Shown piece by piece: positions 34,002 through 41,784 of a stretch of 64,000 nucleotides of DNA. This DNA is from Kitasatospora purpeofusca. GTDB taxonomy: Bacteria; Actinomycetota; Actinomycetes; Streptomycetales; Streptomycetaceae. The notes beneath the pieces were generated by a model, which saw nothing but the letters and a program-made list of their open reading frames with translations, had not been told where the DNA came from and made no database searches. Made by a program: the position numbers and the translations under genes. The DNA is taken from assembly GCF_000718025.1 (NCBI RefSeq), contig NZ_JODS01000005.1, positions 248,001 to 312,000 on the forward strand, given 5' to 3'. Position 1 is the first letter of the stretch. Each line of letters opens with the position of its first letter.

Positions 34002-34846
34002 GACGGCGGACCGGCGCGCAGGGTCAGGGTGGAGAGCACGCCGAGTCTCGGGTCGAAGTCGGCCAGCAGCACCGGCCGCCGTTCGGCCCGCCAGCCGGGC
34101 AGCCGCTCGGCGAGCGCCGACCAGAGTCCGGTGAACGGCTGGCCGGCGGGGACGCGGACGGCGTCCAGGCCCGGCACCTCCAGCCCGGCGGCGAGCAGGA
34201 CGGCCGCGTCCTCCCCCAGCGCCTTCGCCTGCCGGCGGACCTCCTCCGCGACCGACTCGACCGACCCGACGGACCCGACGGAATCGTCCGGACCGACCGC
34301 CGCGCCACTTTCCTGACGGACCGTCAACTCCTCGCCCGGCAAGGTCTCGCAGACCAGCACGACGGCGCAGTGGCGGTCCGGCAGCGTGACCGGTTCGGGC
34401 GGCCGGTGGTGCAGCGCGGTCTGCTCGGCGAGCACGACCACCGCGCGCCGGGCGACGCCGGTCCGCTGGTACGCGAGGGCGGCGCGCAGCGCGGCGAACG
34501 CCCCGGCGGTGCCCTGGTCGCAGAGCGCGAGCGCGGTGGGCGTGCCCGCGCAGGAGCGGCTGAGCGCGAGCGAGGTGGGCGCGCCGGGCCGGATGTCGGG
34601 CGAGTCGAAGGCCTGGATCAGTACGTCCGCCGGCTCGTCCGGTCCGAGCGCCTCGGCGAGCAGGCCGGCGGCCAGTTCCTCGTAGGCGTGCCCGACCCCT
34701 TCGGCCAACAGGTCCTCGCGCAGCGGCAGGCCGTACGGGCGGACCAGGTCGGCGACGAAGACCCGCAGGTCGGGGTCGAGGGAGAGTTCGGAGCGGCCGT
34801 CGGCGTACCGCGTCAGCACCCGGGTGAGACCCGGGGCGGCGGGCAC
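33998..34846 (-). CDS. Thiolase-fold (KAS III-like) protein lacking the catalytic cysteine
   Basis: A 282-residue protein. The central region DIRPGAPTSLALSRSCAG ... LALCDQGTAGAFAALRAALAYQRTGVARRAVVVLAEQT has the layout of a KAS III nucleophile segment, but the expected GCAG reads GTAG. The C-terminal His/Asn motifs are not recognisable. It may be an inactive partner for the KAS III two genes upstream, or a distinct fold member. A serine/valine/aspartate repeat (DDSVGSVGSVESVAEE) lies near residue 195. The GTG start follows the ACP stop by three bases. Confidence 0.6.
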   Translation of the reverse strand: MPAAPGLTRVLTRYADGRSELSLDPDLRVFVADLVRPYGLPLREDLLAEGVGHAYEELAAGLLAEALGPDEPADVLIQAFDSPDIRPGAPTSLALSRSCAGTPTALALCDQGTAGAFAALRAALAYQRTGVARRAVVVLAEQTALHHRPPEPVTLPDRHCAVVLVCETLPGEELTVRQESGAAVGPDDSVGSVGSVESVAEEVRRQAKALGEDAAVLLAAGLEVPGLDAVRVPAGQPFTGLWSALAERLPGWRAERRPVLLADFDPRLGVLSTLTLRAGPPS

Positions 34847-34849
34847 CGG

Positions 34850-35140
34850 TCAGTCCTCGGCGATGATGTGCGAGGCGACGTAGTCGGCCAGGTTGGTGAC
34901 CGAGCGCAGGTCGTCCTCGGTGATCTGCTCGACGTCGACCTGGATGTCGAGCGCCTCCTCGACCTCGAGGATCAGCTCGATGGTGCCGGCCGAGGTGAGG
35001 CCGAGGTCGTCGAAGAGGCAGGCGTTCTCGGGGATCTCGAACGGGTCCCGCTTGAGGACGCGCGGGATCAGCTCGCCCAGGCTGTGCAGGATCCGGACGC
35101 GCAGCTCGGTGTCGGTGGTCTGGACCACTTGGTCGGACAT
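34850..35140 (-). CDS. Acyl carrier protein
   Basis: A 96-residue ACP: LFDDLGLTSAGTIELILEVEEALDIQV with the phosphopantetheine serine S50, and a normal four-helix pattern (ITEDDLRSVTNLADYVASHI). It lies between the KAS III and the thiolase-like gene, so it probably carries the KAS III product. The ATG has only a weak upstream GG-rich signal. Confidence 0.92.
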   Translation of the reverse strand: MSDQVVQTTDTELRVRILHSLGELIPRVLKRDPFEIPENACLFDDLGLTSAGTIELILEVEEALDIQVDVEQITEDDLRSVTNLADYVASHIIAED

Positions 35141-35258
35141 GGGTAGGACCGTCCCGTCGTGCGTGGTGGAGTGGGGCGGAGCGGCCGAAGGACCGGCGCC
35201 CGGGGGAAGAGGAGAAGGACCGGGGAGGACGGGCCGACGGCGGGTCGGCCGTCCGGCG

Positions 35259-36191
35259 TCAGTGCTCGACGACCATGGCGGAGAAGGTCGCTCCGATACC
35301 GGCGGCCGCGACGAGGTAGCGGTCGCCCCGCTCGAGCAGCCCCCGCGTGGTGGCGGTGTGCAGATTGATGAGGCCGTCCGCAGCGAAACTGTGCCCCACC
35401 GACGTCACGTTGTCCAGCACCACCTTCCCGATCGGGAAGCCGATCCGGCGCGCGATCGTGCGCCAGGAGGCCTGGTTGACGTTGTGCGGGAGCAGCAGCG
35501 CCAGGTCGGAGAGGTCCAGACCTGCCTGGTCGAGGGCGGCCTCGATCGCCTCGACCATCACATCCGGGTACTCCCGCTGGTAGCGGGCCAGCAGATCCTG
35601 GTCCTCGGCCAGCCGGCCGTCGAACTCGGGGCGCTGGCGCACCGCGTAGGACAGCACCCGGTCGTGTTCGCCGTCGGCGCTGACCAGGCAGGCGGCCGCG
35701 CCCTCGGCGAAGATGCCGGTCTCGGGCACCACCTGGGCGTCCTTGGTGAAGGTCTTCTCCCCCGTGAGCACCAGGGCCAGCGCCCGTGGGTCGGGTTCCT
35801 CGGCGAGCAGGCGCCCGGCCAGGTCGACGGCCAGCAGGCCGACGGCGCAGGCGTGGTGGGTCACGGTGAAGGCCTGGGCGTGGCCGAGGCCGTAGCGGTG
35901 GAGCAGGTCGTGCAGGGGGTTGAGCGGGTAGGGCACGGCCACCGGCATGCTGCGCGCGTGGATCACGAAACGGACGTCCCGTTCGCGTCCGCGCAGCTCC
36001 GTCAGGGCGTCGACGGTGGCGCCGAGCAGGTCGGGCAGCTTCCCGTCCGGGTCCAGTCGCAGCTGGTCCAGGCCGTGGAAGCGGCGGAAGAGTCGAAGTT
36101 GACGTGGGGTCAGGCCCAGTCTCTCGCCCACTGCCTCGATGGGCACGGTGTGGTGGGGGAGGTGGACGGCCACTGCCTCCAGTGCGGTCAC
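35259..36191 (-). CDS. 3-oxoacyl-ACP synthase III family (KAS III)
   Basis: A 310-residue ketosynthase III. Nucleophile C115 sits in THHACAVGLLAVDLAG and H236 in LLPHNVNQ. The third position, normally the asparagine of GNTSA, reads VGHSFAADG, as in several secondary-metabolism KAS III enzymes. It would prime or extend a chain on the adjacent ACP. The GTG start at 36191 is chosen from homology of the VTALEAVAVHLP opening; an upstream GTG (36212) is possible. Confidence 0.87.
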   Translation of the reverse strand: MTALEAVAVHLPHHTVPIEAVGERLGLTPRQLRLFRRFHGLDQLRLDPDGKLPDLLGATVDALTELRGRERDVRFVIHARSMPVAVPYPLNPLHDLLHRYGLGHAQAFTVTHHACAVGLLAVDLAGRLLAEEPDPRALALVLTGEKTFTKDAQVVPETGIFAEGAAACLVSADGEHDRVLSYAVRQRPEFDGRLAEDQDLLARYQREYPDVMVEAIEAALDQAGLDLSDLALLLPHNVNQASWRTIARRIGFPIGKVVLDNVTSVGHSFAADGLINLHTATTRGLLERGDRYLVAAAGIGATFSAMVVEH

Positions 36192-36338
36192 GCGGGCTAG
36201 TATTCCCACGCCCGACGGGTCCGCACAAGTGATCTCGGGCGGTTGCGGCGCACAGTCCGCACAGCTCACCCCACGGAACGCGCAGGCCCAGTGCCGCCGT
36301 CCCCCCGCCCCCGCGTCGTCGAGCCGGTGGAGTCCCTG

Positions 36339-36638
36339 ATGAACGATCGTGAACGTCCCGTCCCCGTACCGCCGGTCTCTCCGGCCCTGGTCGCACTGCT
36401 GGCGGAGGCCGCACAGGCGCCGCCCGACTGGGCCGCCGGCGTGACCGGGCAGTCCCGGCTGGACGGGGACCTGCTGCTGGACGAGACCGAGCTCGCCGCA
36501 CTGCACGAGGGCCTGCGCCGGAGCTTCGGCCCGTCGGTGGACCTCGCCGCGCTGCGGGCCGGCCTGGACCTGGACGCACTGGAGGCCCTCACCGTCGCCG
36601 ACGTCGAGCGGCTGCTGCCCGCGGAGGACACCCGATGA
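36339..36638 (+). CDS. Carrier-protein-like protein with glutamate in place of the attachment serine
   Basis: A 99-residue protein with ACP-like helices and the pattern GDLLLDETELAALHEGLRRSFG ... DLDALEALTVADVERLL. Where related carrier proteins have LDS-x-EL, this one has LDE-T-EL (E49), so it cannot be pantetheinylated at the usual site. GGAG precedes the ATG. The stop overlaps the glycosyltransferase start (ATGA). It may be a structural docking or inhibitory partner. Confidence 0.7.
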   Translation: MNDRERPVPVPPVSPALVALLAEAAQAPPDWAAGVTGQSRLDGDLLLDETELAALHEGLRRSFGPSVDLAALRAGLDLDALEALTVADVERLLPAEDTR

Positions 36639-37816
36639 GCCGCTTCCTGCTGGTGGTCCCGCCGCTGACCGGGCATGTCAATCCGACCGTGGGCCTGGCC
36701 CGGGAGCTGGTGGCACGCGGCCACGAGGTGGCCTGGACCGGCACCGAGACGGCGCTGCGGCCGCTGCTCGGGCCGGACGCGACGGTGTTCGGCACCGGCA
36801 CCCGGGCGTTCCGGGCGCAGGGCGGGCACGGGCTGGCCGCCGTCCGCTCGCTGTGGGAGGGCTTCATCGTCCCGTACGCGCGGTTCACCACCAAGGCGCT
36901 GGACGCGGCGGTGCGGGAGTTCCGGCCGGACGCGCTGCTGGTGGACCAGCACACCCCGGCCGGGGCGCTGGTGGCGCACCGGCACCGGCTGCCCTGGGGC
37001 ACCCTGGCGCCGGGGGCGATGGAGCTGGGCCGGCCGTTCCGGGAGCTGCCGCTGCTGGAGGAGTGGATGACCGGCCTGCTGCTGGGCCTGTGGCGGCGGG
37101 CCAAACTGCCCGAGGAGGAGTACGTCGACCCGCGCTTCTCCCCCGCCCTGGTGCTCGCCTTCACCGGCCCCGCGCTGACCGGCCCCGAGCCGGTTCCCGC
37201 GCACCATGCCGCGGTCGGGCCGGTGCTGACGGACCGGCCGGCCGATCCGGAGTTCCCCTGGGAGCGGCTGCTGCCGGGGCGGCGCCGGGTGCTGGTCACC
37301 ATGGGCACCCTGTCCGGCGAGCTCGGCGCGGACTTCCTGGCCCGGGCGGTGCGGGCGCTGGAGCTGTGCGGGCCGGACGTGCAGCCGGTGTTCGCGGCAC
37401 CCGGCGAGCTGCTGCCCGAACTGCCCGGCCACGCGGTGGCGGTGGACCGGGCGCCGGTGCTGGAGCTGATGCGGCGCGGGGTACTGGACGCGGTGCTGTG
37501 CCACGGCGGGATGAACACCGTCGGCGAGGCCCTGGTGCACGGACTGCCGCTGGTCACGGCGCCGATCCGGCACGACCAGCCGTTCGTGGCGGCCCAGGTG
37601 GCGGCCGCCGGCGCGGGACTGCGGGTGCCGTTCGCCCGGGTGACGCCGGATCACCTGGCGGCGGCCCTGCGGAGCGTGCTGGACGAACCCGGCTACCGGT
37701 CGGCGGCCGCCCGGGTCGGGGCGGAACTGCTCGCCGGCGGCGGGGCCGCGGCGGCCGCCGACCGGGTGGAGGCACTGGTCACACCGGGTGCCCCTCGGGC
37801 CAATCCATTGGTCTAG
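36635..37816 (+). CDS. MGT-type glycosyltransferase (GT1)
   Basis: A 393-residue GT-B enzyme: LLVVPPLTGHVNPTVGLARELVARGHEV at the N terminus (acceptor side) and LCHGGMNTVGEALVHGLPLV with IRHDQPFVAAQV at the donor side. The family transfers NDP-sugars to polyketides, macrolides or lipids, in biosynthesis or self-resistance. It is followed by an ABC exporter, so either glycosylation of the cluster product or protective glycosylation is plausible. Confidence 0.9.
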   Translation: MSRFLLVVPPLTGHVNPTVGLARELVARGHEVAWTGTETALRPLLGPDATVFGTGTRAFRAQGGHGLAAVRSLWEGFIVPYARFTTKALDAAVREFRPDALLVDQHTPAGALVAHRHRLPWGTLAPGAMELGRPFRELPLLEEWMTGLLLGLWRRAKLPEEEYVDPRFSPALVLAFTGPALTGPEPVPAHHAAVGPVLTDRPADPEFPWERLLPGRRRVLVTMGTLSGELGADFLARAVRALELCGPDVQPVFAAPGELLPELPGHAVAVDRAPVLELMRRGVLDAVLCHGGMNTVGEALVHGLPLVTAPIRHDQPFVAAQVAAAGAGLRVPFARVTPDHLAAALRSVLDEPGYRSAAARVGAELLAGGGAAAAADRVEALVTPGAPRANPLV

Positions 37817-37822
37817 GCCATT
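37807..37822. promoter_or_regulatory. DasR-like 16-base element at the exporter promoter
   Basis: ATTGGTCTAGGCCATT matches 13 of 16 positions of ACTGGTCTAGACCACT, the DasR-responsive element as remembered. It overlaps the glycosyltransferase stop codon and abuts the -35 region of the ABC exporter promoter, a good place for repression. Confidence 0.55.
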
Positions 37823-37850
37823 GTTTCCGGGGTGCCGGAACCCCTAGGGT
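37821..37850 (+). promoter_or_regulatory. Probable promoter of the ABC exporter operon
   Basis: TTGTTT (37821-37826), 18-base spacer, TAGGGT (37845-37850). The spacer contains a second dyad, TTCCGG-GGTG-CCGGAA (37825-37840). Expected start near 37857, giving a leader of about 75 bases. Confidence 0.45.
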
Positions 37851-37931
37851 GGCCCGCAGCACCACTTCCCAGGTGTCCCGCGCGCCGCCTTCCGGCGCCC
37901 CGGCAACCCCATCCCCGCACGGGAGTTCTGG

Positions 37932-38897
37932 TTGATCGAGACCAAGGGGCTCAGCAAGTCCTACCCCTCCAAGAAACGCGGCCAGCCCCCCGTGGACGCC
38001 GTCCGAGGCATCGACCTGGACGTCGCTCCGGGTGAGATCTTCGGCTTCCTCGGCCCCAACGGCGCCGGGAAGACCACCACCCTGCGGATGCTCGCCACCC
38101 TGATCCGCCCCGACGGCGGCGAGGCCCGGATCGCCGGGGCCGACCTGTTCGCCGACCCCGCCGAGGTCCGCCGCCGGATCGGCTACGTCGCCCAGGGCGG
38201 CGGCACCACCGACGCCGTCACCGCGCGCGAGGAACTCGTGATGCAGGCGCGGCTGCACGGCACCGGCAAGGCCGAGGCCCTGCGCCGCGCCGACGAGGCC
38301 CTCCAGGCCTTCGAGCTCACCGAGTTCGCCGACCGGCCGTGCCGCACCTACTCCGGCGGCCAGCGCCGCCGGGTGGACATCGCGCTCGGTGTCATCCACT
38401 CGCCCAAGGTGCTGTTCCTGGACGAGCCCACGGTGGGCCTCGACCCGGCCAGCCGCGGCCACGTCTGGACCGAGATCCGGCGGCTGCGCGACGAGGGCAT
38501 GACCGTCGTCGTCACCACGCACTACCTCGACGAGGCCGACGCGCTCTGCGACCGGGTCTCCATCGTCGACCACGGCGGCATCGTCGCCGAGGGCACGCCG
38601 GAGACGCTCAAGCGCGAGATATCCGGCGACGTCGTCCTCATCGGCCTCGGCGCCGGCGAGGCCGAGCGGGCCGCCAAGGCCCTGCGCGAGCAGCCCGGCC
38701 TGCCGGAACTGCACCGGCTGGAACTGCGCGACGAGGACGGCCTGCGGCTCTACCTGGACGACGGCGCGGCCGCCGTCCCGCACCTGCTGCGCGCCCTCGA
38801 CGGGGCCGGCGTCACCACCGGCACCGTGCAGCTGCAGCGCCCCAGCCTGGACGACGTGTTCCTGGCCCGCACGGGCCGCTCCATCGAGCAGTCCTGA
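37932..38897 (+). CDS. ABC transporter ATP-binding protein, DrrA-like
   Basis: A 321-residue ATPase with Walker A GPNGAGKTT, signature YSGGQRRRVDIAL, Walker B VLFLDEPT and a C-terminal DrrA-type extension (QRPSLDDVFLARTGRS). It couples to the membrane protein encoded next. DrrAB systems export antibiotics and give self-resistance. The TTG start follows GGGAG at good spacing. Confidence 0.92.
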   Translation: MIETKGLSKSYPSKKRGQPPVDAVRGIDLDVAPGEIFGFLGPNGAGKTTTLRMLATLIRPDGGEARIAGADLFADPAEVRRRIGYVAQGGGTTDAVTAREELVMQARLHGTGKAEALRRADEALQAFELTEFADRPCRTYSGGQRRRVDIALGVIHSPKVLFLDEPTVGLDPASRGHVWTEIRRLRDEGMTVVVTTHYLDEADALCDRVSIVDHGGIVAEGTPETLKREISGDVVLIGLGAGEAERAAKALREQPGLPELHRLELRDEDGLRLYLDDGAAAVPHLLRALDGAGVTTGTVQLQRPSLDDVFLARTGRSIEQS

Positions 38898-38929
38898 CCC
38901 TCACCTCCGAACCCCGAGGAGGGGCTCCG

Positions 38930-39694
38930 ATGAAGCTCGCCCGCGACACCTGGCTGGTCTTCCAGCGCCAGCTGCTGCTGATGTGGCGGACCCCGATCTG
39001 GATCGCCGTCGGCGTGATCCAACCGATCTTCTACCTGCTGCTGTTCGCACCGCTGCTCAAGCAGGTGCTGGCGCCGATGGGCGCGACCACCTACGCCGAG
39101 ACCTACCAGATCTACGTGCCGGGCCTGTTGGCGGTGCTGTGCATCTTCGGCGGCCTGTACACCGGCTTCAGCCTGCTCGGCGAACTCAAGGCCGGCATCA
39201 TCGAGCGGGCCCGGGTGACCCCGGTCAGCCGGCTCGCGCTGCTGCTCGGCCGGGCGCTGCGGGAGACCGTGGCGCTGCTCGTCCAGGCGGTGATCATCAC
39301 CATCATCGCGCTGCCGTTCGGCCTGCGGGTCGGCCCGCTGAACCTGCTGCTGGCCTTCCTGCTGATGGGCCTGCTCGCGCTGATGACCTCGGCGATCTCG
39401 TACGGGATCGCGCTGGTGCTGCCGGCCGACGAGGCGATGGCACCGGTGGTGAACACCCTCGCCCAGCCGATCGCGCTGCTCTCGGGGGTGCTGCTGCCGC
39501 TGGCGCTGGCACCGATGTGGCTGCAGTCGATGGCCAAGTGGAACCCCTTCTACTGGGCCGTGGAGGGCATGCGCGCACTGTTCTCGGGCCATGTCGGGGA
39601 CAGCGCGGTCTGGCAGGGGCTGCTGGTGGTCGCCGTGATGACGACGGCGGCCGTGTACTGGTCGGCCCGGCTGTTCTCGACCCGGGTGCGCTGA
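38930..39694 (+). CDS. ABC-2 type permease, DrrB-like
   Basis: A 254-residue integral membrane protein with six hydrophobic segments and the ABC-2 signature region (QPIALLSGVLLPLALAPMWLQSMAKWNPFYWAVEGMRALFSG). It forms an exporter with the preceding ATPase. GAGGAGGGG sits before the ATG. Confidence 0.92.
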   Translation: MKLARDTWLVFQRQLLLMWRTPIWIAVGVIQPIFYLLLFAPLLKQVLAPMGATTYAETYQIYVPGLLAVLCIFGGLYTGFSLLGELKAGIIERARVTPVSRLALLLGRALRETVALLVQAVIITIIALPFGLRVGPLNLLLAFLLMGLLALMTSAISYGIALVLPADEAMAPVVNTLAQPIALLSGVLLPLALAPMWLQSMAKWNPFYWAVEGMRALFSGHVGDSAVWQGLLVVAVMTTAAVYWSARLFSTRVR

Positions 39695-39772
39695 GCGGGC
39701 GCACCGGATCGGCGGACCCGCGAGGGACGGACAGCCGGAGAGACAGGCAGACCGACAGCGAGACAGTCGGAC

Positions 39773-39820
39773 GGGAGGCGGGCGGGCCGGGCCGGAGGGG
39801 ATCCGGTCGGCCCGCCTCCC
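39773..39820. terminator. Hairpin after the exporter operon
   Basis: Arms GGGAGGCGGGC (39773-39783) and GCCCGCCTCCC (39810-39820), perfect over 11 bases, with a further partial stem inside the loop. Confidence 0.55.
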
Positions 39821-39902
39821 GGCGTTCCCGCGCCGGGGCCCGTTCGTCGCCCGGGCCGCCGCCCGTCCACCACCTCGTCAACACGGTTCGGAGAGTGATC
39901 TG

Positions 39903-39932
39903 TTGTCGGGGCGGACCCGGCGGCCCTATGGT
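39903..39932 (+). promoter_or_regulatory. Promoter of the KPPxK-repeat protein gene
   Basis: TTGTCG (39903-39908), 18-base spacer, TATGGT (39927-39932). Expected start near 39939, giving a leader of about 33 bases that contains AGGAGGAA. Confidence 0.55.
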
Positions 39933-39971
39933 CGGGACCGGTCGATCGTCCGTTCGTCAGGAGGAACCCGC

Positions 39972-40340
39972 ATGAGCCCCCGGTCCGAGAACACCCCGGC
40001 CTCCGCCCGGCGCCGCGGCACCCGCCTGGCCATCGCGGGCGGGGCCATCGCCGCGCTGCCGGTGGTCGGCCTGCTCGCCGCGACACCGGCTTCCGCCAAG
40101 CCGCCGATGAAGATCGTCGCCGCCAAGCCCCCCGTCAAGGCCGTCGCGGCCAAGCCCCCCGTCAAGGCGGTCGCCGCCAAGCCGCCGGCGAAGATCGCCG
40201 CCGCGAAGCCCCCGGTCAAGGCCGTCGCGGCCAAGCCCCCCGTCAAGGCGGTCCCTGCCAAGCCGCCCATGAAGATCGTCGCCGCCAAGCCGCCCGTCAA
40301 GGCCGTCGCGAGCGACCCCCGGGCAGCCCGGGGCAACTGA
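39972..40340 (+). CDS. Secreted repeat protein, eight KPPxKxxxA units
   Basis: A 122-residue protein. Residues 1-42 are a Sec signal (RRRGTRLAIAGGAIAALPVVGLLAATPASA). The mature part would be eight 9-residue repeats of KPPVKAVAA type (variants KPPMKIVAA, KPPAKIAAA) and an 8-residue tail DPRAARGN. AGGAGG precedes the ATG, and promoter and terminator are clear, so it is a real single-gene unit. Lys/Pro/Ala/Val repeats suggest an extended basic peptide. No family recognised; a role in wall binding, metal or polyanion binding, or as a precursor is open. Confidence 0.8.
   Translation: MSPRSENTPASARRRGTRLAIAGGAIAALPVVGLLAATPASAKPPMKIVAAKPPVKAVAAKPPVKAVAAKPPAKIAAAKPPVKAVAAKPPVKAVPAKPPMKIVAAKPPVKAVASDPRAARGN
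40098..40313 (+). repeat. Eight in-frame 27-base repeats
   Basis: Codes for the KPPxKxxxA units of the secreted protein. Units 2, 3, 5 and 8 and units 1 and 7 are nearly identical, suggesting recent duplication. Confidence 0.8.
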
Positions 40341-40371
40341 CACCCCGCCCGGAACCCACCTGCCTGCGCGG

Positions 40372-40408
40372 AACGGCGGTGCCCCTTGCACGAAGGGGCA
40401 CCGCCGTT
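40372..40408. terminator. Strong bidirectional hairpin
   Basis: Perfect 16-base arms AACGGCGGTGCCCCTT / AAGGGGCACCGCCGTT around a GCACG loop, between the convergent repeat-protein and aminotransferase genes. One of the clearest terminators in the window. Confidence 0.85.
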
Positions 40409-40428
40409 GCGCGTCCGTGGGCCGCTGC

Positions 40429-41784
40429 CTACCCGGCCGTCCCGCCCTCGGCCCGCAGGAAGCCCGCGAGCCTGGCCACGCCCTCCGCGATCCGCTCGGG
40501 CGTCAACGAGCTGATGGAGAGCCGCAGCCGCCGCTCCCCGCCCCCGGCAGGGTAGAACGGCGCCATCGGCGTCCACAGCACGCCGAAGTCCCGCGCGCAG
40601 CGCTCCATCGCCGCCTCGTCGGCCGCGAACCCCACCGTCAGCACGGCGAAGAACCCGCCCTCCGGCACGTTCCAGGACACGCCCAGGCGGTCCCGCTCGG
40701 CGGCCGGGAGCTGCCGCTCCAGCTCGGCCAGCAGCGCCCCCATCGAGGCCGCGTAGTGGGCCGTCGCGGGGGCGTTGGCGGCCCGCAGCCGGCAGTCGTG
40801 GGTCAGCAGCATCCCGCCGATCACCGCCTGGCTGAGGGCCGGGGTGTTGACCGTCGTCATGCTCTTCAGCTTGGCGATCTCGTCGGCCAGCAGGGTGCGC
40901 CGGCCGCCCGGACCGGTCACCTCCTGGTCGGCGACCAGGTAGCCGAGCCGCGCGCCGGGGAAGCAGGTCTTGGCGAAGGAGCCCAGGTAGACGACCCGGC
41001 GGTGGCGGTCGAGCGCCTTCAGGGTGGGCCGGGCGCCGATGTCCCGGGCGAAGAACCCGTACGGGTTGTCCTCGACGATCAGCAGGCCCTCCTCGGCGGC
41101 GGTGTCCAGCAGCCTGGCCCTGGCGGCCACCGGCATCGAGGTGCCGGAGGGGTTGGCGAAGTCCGGCACCACGTACAGGGCGCGCGGGCGCCGTCCGGCG
41201 GCACGGACCTTCCGCGCGGCGGCCCGGACGGCCTCCGGGTCCGGCCCGCCCTCCGGCCCCTCGGGGACCGGCACCGTGGTCAGGTCGAGCAACCGGGCGG
41301 CCCCGGTGACACCGACGTAGCAGGGCGAGCTGACCAGCAGGACGTCGTCGGGGCCCGCGCAGAGCGCCCGCAGCGTCAGCAGCATGCCCTCCTGGGCGCC
41401 GACGGTCAGCACCAGCGCCTCGGGGGCCACGGTGAGGCCCTCGTCGTGGGCCAGGGTGCGGGCGACGAGGTCGTTGATGATGCCCTTGGTCGGGCCGTAC
41501 TGGAACAGCGTGGTGCGGATCGCGTCGCGGTCGAGGCCGGTGGCCGCCAGGTGGTCGAGGTAGGCGTCCAGGTAGGCGGGGACGTCCTCGGGCTCGAAGA
41601 AGCCCTCGTAGGGGCGGCCAGGGGCGAAGGAGATCGCCTGCGGGTAGCGGGTGGTGACCTCGTTCAGGAACGTCATCGCGTCCAGCAGCGGGTCCGCGAG
41701 CGAGCCGTGCAGCTCCTCCAGCGGGAGCGTGACGGGCCCTGCGGCGGCCACCGCTTCCGCGGCCGGGACGGCCGGGGCGCTCAC
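40429..41784 (-). CDS. hpgT: 4-hydroxyphenylglycine aminotransferase (HpgT-type)
   Basis: A 451-residue class I/II PLP aminotransferase with K272 in LGSFAKTCFPGARLG. Many segments read as in HpgT of glycopeptide clusters: LHGSLADPLLDAMTFLNEVT, AISFAPGRPYEGFF, FQYGPTKGI, TVGAQEGMLLTLRAL and SPCYVGVTGAARLLD. It would convert 4-hydroxybenzoylformate to L-4-hydroxyphenylglycine, usually with tyrosine as amino donor. The matching synthase and oxidase are in the same cluster. The GTG start overlaps the preceding hydrolase stop by four bases. Confidence 0.88.
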   Translation of the reverse strand: MSAPAVPAAEAVAAAGPVTLPLEELHGSLADPLLDAMTFLNEVTTRYPQAISFAPGRPYEGFFEPEDVPAYLDAYLDHLAATGLDRDAIRTTLFQYGPTKGIINDLVARTLAHDEGLTVAPEALVLTVGAQEGMLLTLRALCAGPDDVLLVSSPCYVGVTGAARLLDLTTVPVPEGPEGGPDPEAVRAAARKVRAAGRRPRALYVVPDFANPSGTSMPVAARARLLDTAAEEGLLIVEDNPYGFFARDIGARPTLKALDRHRRVVYLGSFAKTCFPGARLGYLVADQEVTGPGGRRTLLADEIAKLKSMTTVNTPALSQAVIGGMLLTHDCRLRAANAPATAHYAASMGALLAELERQLPAAERDRLGVSWNVPEGGFFAVLTVGFAADEAAMERCARDFGVLWTPMAPFYPAGGGERRLRLSISSLTPERIAEGVARLAGFLRAEGGTAG

